A stretch of 64,000 nucleotides of DNA. Origin: Isoetes taiwanensis. Taxonomy: Eukaryota > Streptophyta > Lycopodiopsida > Isoetales > Isoetaceae. Every line of letters starts with the position of its first letter. Position 1 is the first letter of the stretch. Both the position numbers and the translations under genes were made by a program. Where the stretch lies: the NCBI GenBank assembly GCA_021234155.1, contig JAJEKV010000013.1, positions 12,054,669 through 12,118,668 on the forward strand. Direction: 5' to 3'. Below the pieces are notes generated by a model. It did no database searches. It had not been told where the DNA came from and saw only the letters and a list, made by a program, of their open reading frames with translations. Below are positions 11,582-22,825 of this stretch, piece after piece.

Positions 11582-12390
11582 AAGCGGCCGCGTCACCCAG
11601 TGCTCTAATAGCACTAAAAACAGACATGTGATGTAGCAAGTTAGCTCATCACCTAGCCACGAGCTTCCATCCAACAAAGATAGTTAATGAGCTCTCCTCC
11701 GAGCAAAAATTCAATTCAATTCACTTCAACTTGAAGACATTCAACTGTCCTAATGGCATGTTTCGTGGACTTTTAAGTGCTTGTGAATATCCTTAATGCA
11801 AGTTATAATGAGTGCCTATTAAAATTTCAATTGCTAGTTTGCACATGATTGAAGTTCTTGAAATAGAATGTTGAGACACAAATGTATCAATAGTGATACA
11901 TTGGTTCCCTTTCCAACAAGTTATTATAAGTTTTAGCTAGATGTTTGATTATCCTCATCATATACATCCTAGATAATTTGATCAGATACTTTGTCTATAC
12001 GTTGTCTATCTTATAGACTTGATGGTCCTTAAAAAGCGTAGTAAAAGCAACACTTCATGCGTCCTTCAACCTTTCTTTTTCTTTTCTATCTCACCCCATA
12101 AGTACACTCTGAACCCCGTTATATGCCTGCTTATATGTTTTCTCCAGTCATGCACCCATCTTGTCCACGTAGGTAGCTGTCCGAGTGGCAGTTGGCTATA
12201 TGTAAGAACTTGGGCATGTTTCAATTGCAAGCCAGACACATCATCTACTATATAAGATGGACCATAATTATGAAATTGAATCTTTTCAAGCTTGTACTCA
12301 TGGAATAATCATGGTTTATAGATCCCTTGGAATTGTATAGATAAGTTGGAAATCAATGACATAAGAATAAATTTAACGATTAGAAGAATA
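11582..12390. other. no gene seen
   Basis: AT-rich sequence with only short unconvincing frames. Confidence 0.5.
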
Positions 12391-12394
12391 GAAT

Positions 12395-12783
12395 TTTTTA
12401 CGTCCACGAAGTCCAATTAGCCATAGAACCATACAATAGAGCTAGGGGAGAAGATGGCAAAAATATTAGTAGAATAAAATTTGTTACGTTCACAAAGACC
12501 AACGGGCCATGGAACCATACAATAGAGCTGGGGTCCGAGCTCCCGTAGCTTTTATTTACAGTTAAAACACCATACAGGCGAGAATCTCCCATAGCTTTTT
12601 ATTTATAGCCTTATAGAGTTTAGGGCTCCATCAATTAAAGCAGAGACCAATGGGCCATGGAACCATGCAATAGAGCTGAGGAAGAAAACACAAGTGATCG
12701 ATCTGAGCTCCCATAGCTTTTATTTACACCATACAGGTCGTCCATAGCTTTTTATTTATAGCCTTATACAGCTTAGGGCTCCA
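12395..12783. repeat. three diverged direct copies downstream of the peptide gene
   Basis: The block CCAT(G)GAACCATACAATAGAGCT recurs at about 12418, 12507 and 12655, with a shared AGCTTTTTATTTATAGCC(TTATA) block at 12592-12612 and 12746-12767. The last copy overlaps the 3' flank of the cysteine-rich peptide gene, so its 3' end may have been duplicated twice. Confidence 0.75.
12751..12756 (-). terminator. poly(A) signal of the peptide gene
   Basis: AATAAA on the minus strand about 28 bp after the stop codon of the 12784-13077 frame. Confidence 0.5.
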
Positions 12784-13077
12784 TCAGTTAAAGCAGAGAC
12801 AACGGCAGGAGGAGCATGCACGAACGTTTCCACAGTAGCAATATCTATATGCGCGGCTACAATACAAGCCGCTGCATGGGCACCCAAAGTATGAAGCAAC
12901 ACCGGCCTGGGTAATGCTCTTACTATTGTTAGTGAACTTGGGAGCAGAATAGGAAGCATCATGGCCATGGCCACCTCTTGGTTCTGCAAAACTGGGAAGC
13001 GCCCCAGAATGGGCCACAGCGCACAACATCAGCAACCCTAGCATCACCACCACTGCAGCACAAACAGATCTTGCCAT
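12784..13077 (-). CDS. secreted cysteine-rich peptide precursor
   Basis: A 97-residue intact frame. Residues 1-23 form a signal peptide (basic MAR start, hydrophobic core VVVMLGLLMLCAV, likely cleavage after AHS or SGA). Residues 24-60 are a linker with G/H-rich GGHGHD. The C-terminal 32 residues hold nine cysteines, spaced C-x-C-x4-C-x6-C-x-C-x5-C-x2-C-x-C-x-C. A minus-strand TATA box lies 40 bp upstream and AATAAA just downstream, so a complete small gene is plausible. Known families: the paired CxC spacing is loosely like one half of a Bowman-Birk inhibitor loop, or like plant antimicrobial peptides, but neither fits exactly (odd cysteine number, extra cysteine in the loop). The function is not identified; an extracellular role is inferred from the signal peptide. 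Confidence 0.7.
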   Translation of the reverse strand: MARSVCAAVVVMLGLLMLCAVAHSGALPSFAEPRGGHGHDASYSAPKFTNNSKSITQAGVASYFGCPCSGLYCSRAYRYCYCGNVRACSSCRCLCFN

Positions 13078-13115
13078 TGCTTTTCTTACTTGCTGCTTCT
13101 ACATGCGACATTGAC

Positions 13116-13125
13116 TATTTATATC
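13116..13125 (-). promoter_or_regulatory. TATA box of the peptide gene
   Basis: GGATATAAATA on the minus strand, about 40 bp upstream of the ATG; this predicts a short leader of roughly 10 nt. Confidence 0.6.
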
Positions 13126-14043
13126 CTATTTGCTTCTCTTTCTAGAGACCTTCCATATTCCATATTCTTCACGTTTGTGGAGCATTCGATCGTGGCCAGC
13201 CTCCAGACCTACCTAAGCCCGTCTTTTTGGAGTATTCTTTGGATCGATTTTAAGTAAGCTTTTGAAATATTTAGGTATTTTCTTTAGATTCATGTTCAGT
13301 AATTTTTTGTGAATATTCATGCTACTATTCGTTCACGAAATACGAGAACAAAAATTCTGGCCCATTCCCATGTGCAAGTCAACTTAGTATTACATCTTCT
13401 GTACATTCTAAAAGGCATAATACATTTTTTGCATCATATCCTTCCATGGATAACAATGAGGTGAGAATGAAGATGTGCAGGTTCATGGGCATTACAAATA
13501 TACAAATAATTAATGCTGCATTGGTGGCATCTTTGTTCTCTGCAACTTTCGATGGCTGAAAAACCGGAAGCTTTGTTACTCGGTTCTCACTTAACCAAAT
13601 TCTTTGGCGGGGTCCGTCTGACAACATAAAGTCCAAGGATGCCAACATGCCTCACAGTAAAGCTTTATTTCCTTATCATTTTGTATTTCGGTTCTCAAAT
13701 TCATGTGCCACTGTGACTTGTTCTTTGTTCTACAGCTAGCTAAAAATTTTGGGCTGCATGTGCAAGATAAAGCTAGTTCATCTGGCTACATAAAATCCAA
13801 GGATTTTTTTTTTTCAAAATGTTATTGTTCAGAGTTAGGGATTTCCACATGCTTAGTTAAGCATCGTCCTTCATAAATACTTCTGTTCCTGTCAATGCTT
13901 TACATTTGCATTTGCTCGTATTTATTTTTGCTTCAATGCAACTTAACTAGGCAAGCTGCAGATACATGTCCAAGAAAGCTTTATTCCCTTATCATCTTCA
14001 TTTTATTCTCAAATCCATGTGCTAATGTGACATGTTCTTTGTT
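13126..14043. other. noncoding with a segmental duplication
   Basis: The block at 13668-13735 (CTTATCAT...GTGACTTGTTCTTTGTT) is repeated at 13975-14043, and 13790-13860 (ATAAAATCCAAGG...ATCCACATGCTT) is repeated at 15010-15080. Hence 13660-13870 and 13965-15080 are two diverged copies, the second split by the insertions at 14051-14965. An 89-codon minus ORF (13379-13648) is not recognised. Confidence 0.65.
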
Positions 14044-14050
14044 TTACGTA

Positions 14051-14209
14051 CTAGGGAAACTACGGTTCGAGAAGATTCCACGAGGGAATTTCCCGAGGCG
14101 GCCCCGCCTGAGGGCGGCGCTTCAAAGCGGGCGAAGCCGCAGCAGCCAGCCGAAATCAAGGGTCACGAGGGAATATTCCCGAGGGAATATTCGAGATCAG
14201 TGGTTTCCC
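14051..14209. mobile_element. 159-bp MITE with 7-bp target duplication
   Basis: Flanked by TTACGTA on both sides (14044-14050 and 14210-14216). The ends are inverted (CTAGGGAAAC... and ...GTTTCCC), with imperfect complementarity for about 37 bp including ACGAGGGAAT and ATTCCCGAGG. The centre is GC-rich (GGCGGCCCCGCC). The family is not identified; a duplication of 7-8 bp would suit hAT-like or related elements. Confidence 0.75.
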
Positions 14210-14213
14210 TTAC

Positions 14214-14965
14214 GTAATGAACACATGGTTAATATTACGAAGACAGAGTGAGAAGGACTGCTTACAGCTACAGCTATGGCGGCTACGGTGGAAATCATTT
14301 GTATATTGTTTTAAAACGCCTTCTATCCTTGATCAATGAGCCAAAAAGCTTGGGAAAACAAATATCCGCCCTCATTCTTTCTTTTGTTTTGAGAAAACCC
14401 CTTTATACCTCCCCCGATCACCCCAAAAAACAAAGATCCGAAGCTTCCGCCTTTCGGGTGTAGGGTTACAGCCGTAAACTCGCCAAAGAAACAAGCCTTT
14501 GAGCTTCTATATCATGATTTCACTACCGGCCGCAAAGTTTTTTGAAGATTAACATAGAATAAAAACAGAGTAAAACTGATTTTTAAGCTCCCCGATGCAA
14601 AAGCTATGGCCATTTGCCATGGCGATGGAGGCCTTTGATGCTACTTATAGCACAACCTCCCGGTTTTGCCCGAACCCCGCCGTATCGGGATAACCGCCAT
14701 CGTTGCTTGCTCGCTCGCTTTAACAAATCGAGATAAATTCTCCTCAAACTCCTGAAAATCAAGGGGTTTGCCATCGCGTTTCTACAAACCCCTTTGCCAT
14801 CGCTTTCTTGCCATCGCTGGACGGAAAACAAGAGGGAGGCATGCCGCCAGAAGAGCAATAGGAGAAGAAAAGTTTAGTTAGCGGCGCAGCCCAGATATTT
14901 CTCGACAGACATAAAGTTGTAAAATAAGCATAAATTTACAAGAATATTAACCATGTGTTCATTAC
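14214..14965. mobile_element. 0.75-kb element with 23-bp perfect terminal inverted repeats
   Basis: The 23 bases at 14214-14236 are the exact reverse complement of 14943-14965 (core AATGAACACATGG). The interior has GC-rich, gene-like patches: a plus frame near 14390-14460 and CCATCGC-rich text at 14600-14830. This could be a nonautonomous DNA transposon, possibly carrying captured host sequence. It sits inside one copy of the local duplication. No clean target duplication was found. Confidence 0.65.
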
Positions 14966-15469
14966 ATGTAGTCAATTCTCTTGCCATCTTTGGTGATTTT
15001 GCAAGATAAGAGCAACATAAAATCCAAGGGTTTTCTTTTAAATGTTATTGTTCGAAAGTTAGTAATATCCACATGCTTGCTTTTGCTTAGAAAGACTTAC
15101 CAATAGGTCATCAATTTTTCTTGCTTCCATCATTTATATATGAGAATGCGGAATAACATATTAGAACTGGCTGCTGATTCAAGGATCCCTTTCATTGTGT
15201 TCTAAGAAAAAATCTTATGTTTTGCCTGATTTCCATCTCGCAACATTCACGTGCAAAGTGCTGCAATCAATATGCCAGCATGCATCACGTTTGTTCAATA
15301 TCCCAGGTCACCAATTGCAGATCCACAGGCAACTAGCGAAGGCAACTAGCGAAGTGAGCCTGGCGCTTCTTTACCACATCTTGATTTGTTAATTGTCAAT
15401 TTGCTACATATTGAGATTATAAGTTTTCCATGTTAGAGAGGTAGATTGAGCAGGCAGGAACATCAAAGA

Positions 15470-15582
15470 AATGTTAATAACAACCTGGAAGTCACAGTGT
15501 GGTTCAGAAAATAGATGTTTGTAACAATTTGGAAGCCACAATGTGGTTCAGAAAATAGATGCATTTGCCAATCTGTAACATA
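15470..15582. repeat. two tandem copies of a 55-bp unit
   Basis: TGTGGTTCAGAAAATAGATG occurs at about 15498 and 15543, each preceded by AACAA.(C/T)TGGAAG(T/C)CACA. Confidence 0.85.
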
Positions 15583-15594
15583 GAACAAATGCCC

Positions 15595-15930
15595 AATGTA
15601 TAGGGGAAAGGAGGTTGGGACTCCATTCCCGGTTTTGCAGGTGGGGTCTTGCAACTGGCGTTAGTTAGCTGGGATTTGCGGTGGGGTCTTGCAACCGGGC
15701 GTTAGTTAGCCGAGCTGGTCACCTACAAAACGGGAATGGAGGACCAACTCCATTCCCCGCAAAATGGAAATAGGGTGGCGTTAGTTAGCTGGGATTTGCA
15801 GGTGGGGTCTTGCAACTGGCGTTAGTTAGCTGGGAGCGGGTCACCTACAAAATCGGGAATGGAGGACCAACCTCCATTCCCCTGCAAAATGGAAATAGGG
15901 GAGACTGCAAAATGGAAATAGGGGAGAAGT
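15595..15930. repeat. inverted-repeat family copy with internal tandem duplication
   Basis: The left arm (GGAGGTTGGGACTCCATTCCC, about 15609) pairs with right arms near 15740 and 15868 (GGGAATGGAGGACCAACCTCC). The middle, GGTGGGGTCTTGCAACTGGCGTTAGTTAGC, is repeated about three times. The same plan occurs at 42600-42740 with different arm bases but the same GGTGGGGTC...GCGGGTCA core. Confidence 0.7.
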
Positions 15931-18404
15931 TTGAGAGCTTAAAGATCCGGCAGCAAAAACAGATCTTAGATTAAAAAAAAATGAAGTTTAGGATTTGATA
16001 GTTAATAAAAACAAAAGTTTAACAAACAGGGGAGGTGTTTGAGGGCAGCAAGAGCATGGGTTTTGGATCTGCCAGCGAAAACAGAGATTTAGCAAAAGAG
16101 GTTTGAGTTTAGATCTAGCACCTAATGAAGAATAACTCGAGAGCACGCATTAGGAATCGAAAACTCGTGAGCACGCACTAAGAATAAAAAATCGAGCTCC
16201 GGCATCTGAATTTTGAGTGCGGAGAACAAAAGTTGCCTCAAGAAGAAAACATCGAGCTTCGCACGGCAGTAACAAAAGTCACCTACTAAGAAAAGCCCTG
16301 GACCAAGACTGAGAAGGAAAAAATGAGAGCTCGGAGCAGGTGCTAAGAGTTCGGCGACCGTGAAAACAAAACCTAAACCTAAAACAAGCGCGCGGGCCAT
16401 AACCCAACTTCTATTCCAAGAATTGAGAGGGCGCCATGTGCCAATACGAGAATGCACGACAAGAACAAACGCCGACCCTATTTCCATTTTGTAACACTCC
16501 AAGGCAAAAATTGGTTTGTGGCAGCCTTCCTTACCCCCCCCCACAAACAATTGGATTGACGGATTTTAAGGTGCAAGGGCCTCGGTCAAGAAGCCGCTTT
16601 TACAGTGGATGTGATTTTAGGTCATAGGGATCGATGAAGTGGACAACGGATTTTAGTTTGCTTGGTTTCCTTCTTGTCTGTAAATCCATGTCTTTCTGGT
16701 TGAATGAATCCATGAGTTTTTTTGGTTGAATCTAGTTTGTTACAACAAATCCGTCTGTCAAAAACCTCTGAAGTAAAAAGTAAATGCCGCCGACGTGGAA
16801 CATAATGTATACGTCCCCCTTTTTTTTTTTGGAGGTTTTTTTTTTTTTTTGGGAGGGGGGGCTGGTGTGTGTTTTTAAAAGAAGGGATAACACCCTAGAA
16901 CGAAGGCGTTATAGTAGGGCATAACACCTGAGTTCTAGGGTGTTATCCGCCTTAACAACCTAGGCCCAAGAGTTTTGTTGTGGTGGTTTTATGGTGGGTT
17001 TCATAACAAGCTAGGTGTTTATGGCCATTTGGCATAACAAACTAGGTGTTTATGCGCTTTTCAATGTGTTATTGGTGGCTAACACCACTACAACTAAAGG
17101 GTGAGATATGATCTCAGCATTAAAACTTGAGGACCAGATTGTTAAGGAAGGTCTCCCCTGCTATGTAATGTTTTTTTATAATCCATATAATTTGCTATGC
17201 TTCTATATTCAGTTCTCTGAAGATGAATTTTCATAACAGGCCTCTTTAATTACTTCATTGCGAATTTGATGCCAGCATAGTTTGTGTAGTGCCCAAGCAC
17301 ACTATTGCTCTCATGGTGCCCACGTACACTGTATTGGCTAAAAAATTGCAAATTTTCTTCACTACATATTTGCTAGGCTTGCATATCCACGAAAGCATAT
17401 GAATATTCAAGTTTATTAGGGATTCATTTGTTATGCAAGGCAGAATATGCAACGAGCATATGTATTTTAAACACTTGGCCATCGTTTTGGTTCCTTGCTA
17501 AATGTTCTCAACCATGGACTTCATGAGTGTGTTTTCTTTTCCTTGATGAAAGTACTAATATTCAATGGTTCTTTGTATTAGTTAATGATACGTATTCACA
17601 ATTTTGGCATGGCCATCAATGCACCCATGTTTATAGGCATTAGAATTAAGTGATAAAAATAGGCAATAAACTGGAAAAAGTGATGAAAATAGCACTAGAA
17701 CAAGTGATAAAAATAAACCCATTGCAAGAACTATTATGTCAATTTTAATTATCATATTCATTTGTTACTAAATTGGAAGCCCGACTATAGTACTATTCTT
17801 ACTATCATCAAGTTGACAAGCATCTCATCCCAAACTGCCCAGGAACAATCCCGGGATCTGTAGCATGACCTTGGTATAACAAACATTGATCCAAAGGAAT
17901 ACTGTTAGAATTTGAAAGAATCTTCGTGAAAGTCTAGAATAGTCATTGAACAAATCTAAGAGAATCTACACAGCACTAGCTCACACAATCGACTATCTAC
18001 AATCACCAAATAGTAAAAAAACTCGTATATAGTGATGATGATATATGATATGATATATGGCTTTGGTGTTCAAACTAAGACTACATCTTCCTTTCTTTAC
18101 ATTTAATATTTTTGACCTCATTAAACCATGTTGGTAGGCGTGCATAATAGGATGTTAATACTTGGATCCCATCTTTATAAAAGATATTATAATTAGCAAG
18201 TTTGTGAGCAAAAGAATGTTGGGCCAAAAAAAATGTTATTTTCTTGTATCCTCTATTCTATTCTATTCTATTCTTCCTTTGATAATTGTTGTAACAAGCG
18301 AAAACCTCCAGTTGCTTAGAGAAAATGGATAAAATAAATTATTACTTTTTTGATGATCTAAATCGACAGTTTTTTACCCTAGTGGAGAGCCTGGTTATGC
18401 ATAG
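15931..18404. other. no gene seen
   Basis: Includes a 142-codon minus ORF (16122-16550) with no recognisable motif and an unlikely composition, T and G runs at 16820-16860, repeated ATAAC(A/C) words at 16890-17090, and AT-rich DNA to 18400. The last about 100 bases may already belong to the 5' end of LINE-B copy 2. Confidence 0.5.
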
Positions 18405-18700
18405 ATGCGACACTTAGATTTGAAGAGGTTGATTCATCCGCAGAGATACATTTTAGAGAAGACAATGGTAGGATCCAAGCTACAAAAACAAATACAACTA
18501 GAATTTGAAGATAAAGATTCTAGTAGTAGCATTGAAGAGATATCATTATCACTTGTCAAAATTTGGCAAGAGATTTTCATAAAAAAGATAGGAGGCTGCA
18601 TCATGAGAAGAAAACCGGATACAGACACAAAGGACTCTAATTGATGAGATTAGGAAACTGAGAGAAGAAATCAGACATTGAGACAAAACTTTACTATTAT
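18405..18700 (+). mobile_element. LINE-B copy 2, ORF1 first part
   Basis: An open stretch rich in K, E and Q (LQKQIQLEFEDKDSSSSIEE) that runs into a coiled-coil-like segment. It is interrupted at 18700 by a retro-insertion and resumes in register after 19994 (FTIMKEEINEVKIELGKLKM) once the 13-bp duplication is counted once. Interpreted as the coiled-coil part of a LINE ORF1. Confidence 0.65.
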
Positions 18701-19981
18701 TTTTTTTTGTTTTTTTTTTTGAAGGTACGAATTTTTTTGTATTATATAAATAAAAAAGTACAATGTTTGATGTTAGTAGAGAATTACTACAGGAGTAATC
18801 TCAACATCTTCATTCTTTACTAACAAAAAACTTATTATGGATTACTCTTGAAGCTGATACACTTGAAGTTCTCACGAATCTTCCCACATGGTAACCAAAT
18901 AGTGCCTGATGATGCTAAAGACAAGCCCTGAAAGGCCCCTGAAGATTCATAACATTTGACAGAGTCATAAAAGTCCTCAAAAATGATGAGAAGGGCAAAA
19001 AAGTGAAAGGCTTCATATCTGTAAGGCTGCAGCAAGATAATATGGAATCCAAGAAGCTCTCACTCAAACATATCAGTATTTGAGCATAATCGACCAAGCA
19101 TATCAGTACTTGTGAAGATTGTGAGGTTCTTGGCATAAAATACCAAAGCCAATGAGGAATCTCTCAAGCATAGCAGTACTTGAGAGTTCTTGGCATAAAA
19201 TACCAAAGCCAATTAATATCAGTAATCTCTCAAGCATATCAGTACTTGAGAGTTCTTGGCATAAAATACCAAAGCACAGCAAAAATTGGCAACCACTCAA
19301 GCATAGCAGTACTTGAGATAGGAACCGAGTGCTAAAAGGAGAACAATTCACTTGCTATCTGCTTTTCAGCCTGTAACCTTGCATTTTCCAACCAGAATCC
19401 AGCAAAACTGAAGACCCATATGAAGGTACTGCTAAGAAAAGAATCTTCGTAACCATCTAATGCACAATTTGAACCCTTCTGCTAGAAAGAAGGAGTAGGA
19501 AACGGAAAGAAATAGCCAAATGCGAAAGAACCTGGATGATAAGAAAATGAAGTTGCAAGAAATTGAAACTGCACCACTTGATAGATCTGCCAGCAAATCT
19601 TTACTCCATCTTATAGGCATCCACGCCATTTCGATGCGTTCTTGCCTTAGAAAAGGATCAAGATTCAAAGAATCCAATCCGGAGCCCAGACAAGAATCAT
19701 ACTGCCACGAAGAGCAGAAGAGCAAAAAGGCCACGTTAGTGGCTTACCAGCAAAAATCTAAGAAGAACCGCCTGATACCGCTTCAAATTCCTGATGCTAA
19801 GAAATTCCAGAATTTCCTCCGCCAGATTGGACGATTCCCTGCTAGCAACTGGATTCACCTTTGAAGAGATCAAGATATCAGAGGTAGTGCCGGAAAATGG
19901 AGGGCAGAGGCGGCTCCCTGCCTCCGGATCCGCCCTAGCCGCTGCCGCTGCCGCCTACGCCAAGAACCGCCAGTTTTCCCC
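18701..19981 (-). mobile_element. poly(A)-tailed retro-insertion, probable processed gene copy
   Basis: Flanked by the 13-bp duplication ACTTTACTATTAT (18688-18700 and 19982-19994). The left end is T-rich, that is a poly(A) tail on the minus strand. The right end (the 5' end of the inserted strand) is GC-rich with a GGCAGC triplet run, like a plant mRNA leader or first codons. No LINE reading frame is visible, so a processed mRNA copy, or a nonautonomous element using LINE machinery, is the best reading. The source gene is not recognised; a 60-bp tandem repeat lies inside (19060-19320). Confidence 0.75.
19060..19320. repeat. four tandem units of about 60 bp
   Basis: CTCAAGCATA.CAGTACTTGAGA and GTTCTTGGCATAAAATACCAAAGC alternate with small indels; they lie inside the retro-insertion. 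Confidence 0.85.
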
Positions 19982-19994
19982 ACTTTACTATTAT

Positions 19995-21430
19995 GAAAGA
20001 AGAAATAAATGAGGTGAAAATAGAACTGGGGAAATTGAAAATGCAACCAACAACTACTCTAATAGGTGGCCTTGACATCCTGAAACTAAGCGTGATGAAT
20101 ATATGGAAGAACAAGATAGGAAACGAAGGTTTTTAAACCTGCAACTTGTTGGACTAACTGAAAATGAAGGAGAATACAAAAACGACAGTTTAGCAAATGC
20201 TTGTGAAGCAATTGAATATATAGAATGCTAGAGTGGCAGATGCTTTTGGAAGTGAAAAGAAAAGCATTAGGTACTAGACATATTGTGATTCGTCTTTAGA
20301 ACAAAAATGCACAGTTTGACATTTTGAAAAATAGAAACAAATTGAAAGGCCAATTTATTTGAATAAATGAAGACTTGATGAACGAGCAGATGGAAGCATG
20401 AACTTACAAAGTTCAAAGATACAAAAGCAAATAACCGTAAGGTAGTGGAAAAAGGCAAGTCGTTATTCCTCAAAATTGTAATTTGGAATATTAACAAATT
20501 GACAATGGACAAAATCACAGAGATGCATATGAATTATTAGACTGATACAATTTGCTTTATAGAATCGAATTGAATTGAATTGTTTTTTAATGTCTTCGGG
20601 AGACCAATGGATCTATGGAATACAATACAATGTGTAGCAATAAATGTCAAATAGTAGGTGCACGTAGCAGTACCAATTTTTCTATCAAGATTAAAAAAAA
20701 ATCCCCCTCTTTTGGATTTTCGAGGGAAAAACAGAGGGACCAAAGTTTACTATGTAAAAATCCGAGTTTTAGGTAAGGTAATTGTGGTAATGGGGGAATC
20801 TCTTGTTATGTAAGAAAGGAATATAGAAATCTTGTCCATGGAATAAAAAGAGATATCAATAATTAGAATATGTGGCTAAAGATTCAGAGAACGATCATAT
20901 TATATTTGGCTGCTTGATAGTTTGCACCAGGGCCTAGGCAAACTTTCTTTAGTAGTGCAGATGCTTCCAATGATGATCCTTTTTCTATTGGGAGCAAGAC
21001 ATCATGATCTATCAACAAAAAGGGGATGTTATTTTAACATGTGACTTTAATAGCCGCATTGCTAGCAATCAAACAACGACATATGCTGGAGAGGAGAAGA
21101 AGATATGATATGATTAGAATTACTTGATGCGCATGAGCTTGACAAATATGGCTACAAGAGAAATTTTTGCGCTACTAATATGACAAAAGTAGGTAGGCAT
21201 TTATTAGATATGTACAGTAGTGCTAATATATTCATTTGTAATGGCATTTTGAAGTACTCATAATCTAAAGGATTCTCACGTGGACAAAGGAGTGTAGTAG
21301 TTTATGTGATCTGCCGACAAAGGATTGTACTAGATTGGTATATTATCAATTTTGTGGTGATGCAAGAAAGGTTAGAATTAGATCACGTGCCTATGTTTTT
21401 CACAGTTCCAGTACCATTAGTCACATAGAC
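19995..21430 (+). mobile_element. LINE-B copy 2, rest of ORF1 and endonuclease
   Basis: 19995-20430 is the ORF1 remainder: coiled coil, then an RNA-binding-like C-terminus in shifting frames (ALGTRHIVIRL, then ILKNRNKLKGQFI.INEDLM). Near 20475 ORF2 begins (LKIVIWNINKL, the usual endonuclease opening), and at 21190-21425 are the late endonuclease blocks GRHLLDMYSSANIFICNGI and FSRGQRSVVVYVI, then DHVPMFF. The last are homologous to the tail seen at 1620-1725. It stops abruptly at 21430 where LTR1 begins, and resumes at about 37120. Confidence 0.78.
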
Positions 21431-22048
21431 TATGACGCTCCCCGAACCTATACAATGCTCCCATCATATAAATACGGGAAATTCCCCCTCCATGGCAACT
21501 CAATCACCACGGAACGGCCCTTCGTCTGACCCGGACCATCTGTGATGGCCAAGTGTCCGACTGAAGGGCATGGAGGGTCATTCGTTCCACGCCTTCTATG
21601 TGATATCCTATAAGGTGAAAGCGTATACATGTTAGCACTAGCAACAATACACATAAATAATATGTCACCACGAATGGTGGCCCATTCATCATCCACACGA
21701 ACAACAACAAATAGCATAACATATAAAATGCATTATAAATGGGGGTTCTACCTTGGGCTCAGACTCAAGGGGATCGACTGACGGTCAGGGTTTTCGGATA
21801 AGAACAGACAGAATCATGACAATGGCATTGGCTGGCATAGAACAATGCCTGGGGTAGTCCACTCTATCCGCCCCTCCTGTGCACACTTTGCTAAATAGCC
21901 TGAAACATGCTATGGCGTGATTATAGCCTTCCGGAGACATAATCTCATAGAGTCACCCTATGAGACTACTTCAGATTGCATCTCTTCGGTCCAATGACGC
22001 AGGAATGAGGCGAATCCCCTTCAGGAGCATAATGGTTCCATCGGTGGC
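21431..22048 (-). mobile_element. LTR1 copy, 3' half (minus strand), split by LTR2 element
   Basis: The reverse complement matches the 3' part of the 6063-8061 LTR (GTTGCTAGTGCT..., ending GGAGCGTCATA versus GGAGCGTCACA). It begins at the LINE-B junction and is cut at GGTGGC by the LTR2 element. The other half resumes at 35387 with the duplicated GTGGC. Confidence 0.75.
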
Positions 22049-22590
22049 TGAAACGGACCTAACCCCTTGGCCTAGGCCGTTGCACCGACACGTTTAACAT
22101 CAAAGTTAAACATCCAAGTTACTCGTATACTTGCTCAATAAAGTTTAGTCCCATTGATCAGATAATTACATACAGGACCAAGCTCATCTGATTTTGGCAT
22201 GCTAACAACTTCTATTAGCTCAACAAGTCCTCCTTATAAGTCACCGAGGATGACTCTGGAAAATGCTCCTGCTGTCGCACCCTCATCCCTAGACTCTCCA
22301 TCCGAATACTGCATTCTCAGCTCAGGACGTACCATCTTAAACATACACAAACAACACAAGGGGGTTAGTCCACAAGGACTAAGTGGGGAGAAAACATTTC
22401 GGGAGCATCCACAACATCAGCCACAAAGCAATCTAGCGTATAACATCATCCACAAAGTAATCTAGCATACCCATCAAAGATAAGAACAACAACCATTTTA
22501 CCTGCTTCACTACGCCCCTGCATTAGTTAGAACTCAGGCTACAAGCATGTTTACATTCTCATCAATTGTATGTATGTATGCACATATGCC
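22049..22590 (-). repeat. LTR2, 3' end portion
   Basis: Nearly identical to 34359-34896 in direct orientation (TTGGCCTAGGCCGTTGCACCGACACG, TTACTCGTATACTTGCTC and so on) and to 34911-35386 inverted. The LTR clearly continues rightward beyond 22590, but its 5' boundary could not be fixed. Confidence 0.85.
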
Positions 22591-22664
22591 AAACGTAATC
22601 CTTGGGTTGCGACCCCAAGGAGACCACTCTCTCCATCTGTACGTACATGGTTTAACTCATCCGC

Positions 22665-22825
22665 CAGGCCATCTTGCTCGGATGCGGAGTTACACGGCCA
22701 CCCCAGCCCTCCGAAGGTGGGCCGTAAATGCAACATGCCATCCGTCTAGCCACCTAGAACAGATGCGGAGTCTCACGGCCATTCCACCCCTCCGAAGATG
22801 GTCCGTTTGCAATGCAAGATGCAAC
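22665..22825. repeat. two tandem copies of a 75-80 bp unit in LTR2
   Basis: GATGCGGAGT(T/C)(A/T)CACGGCCA and CCCTCCGAAG(G/A)TGG(G/T)CCGT occur twice, at about 22680-22730 and 22752-22805. Confidence 0.85.

Noticed and set aside
16122-16550. 142-codon minus-strand ORF
   Set aside because: No motif, biased hydrophobic composition and no supporting signals; probably chance in a GC-richer patch.
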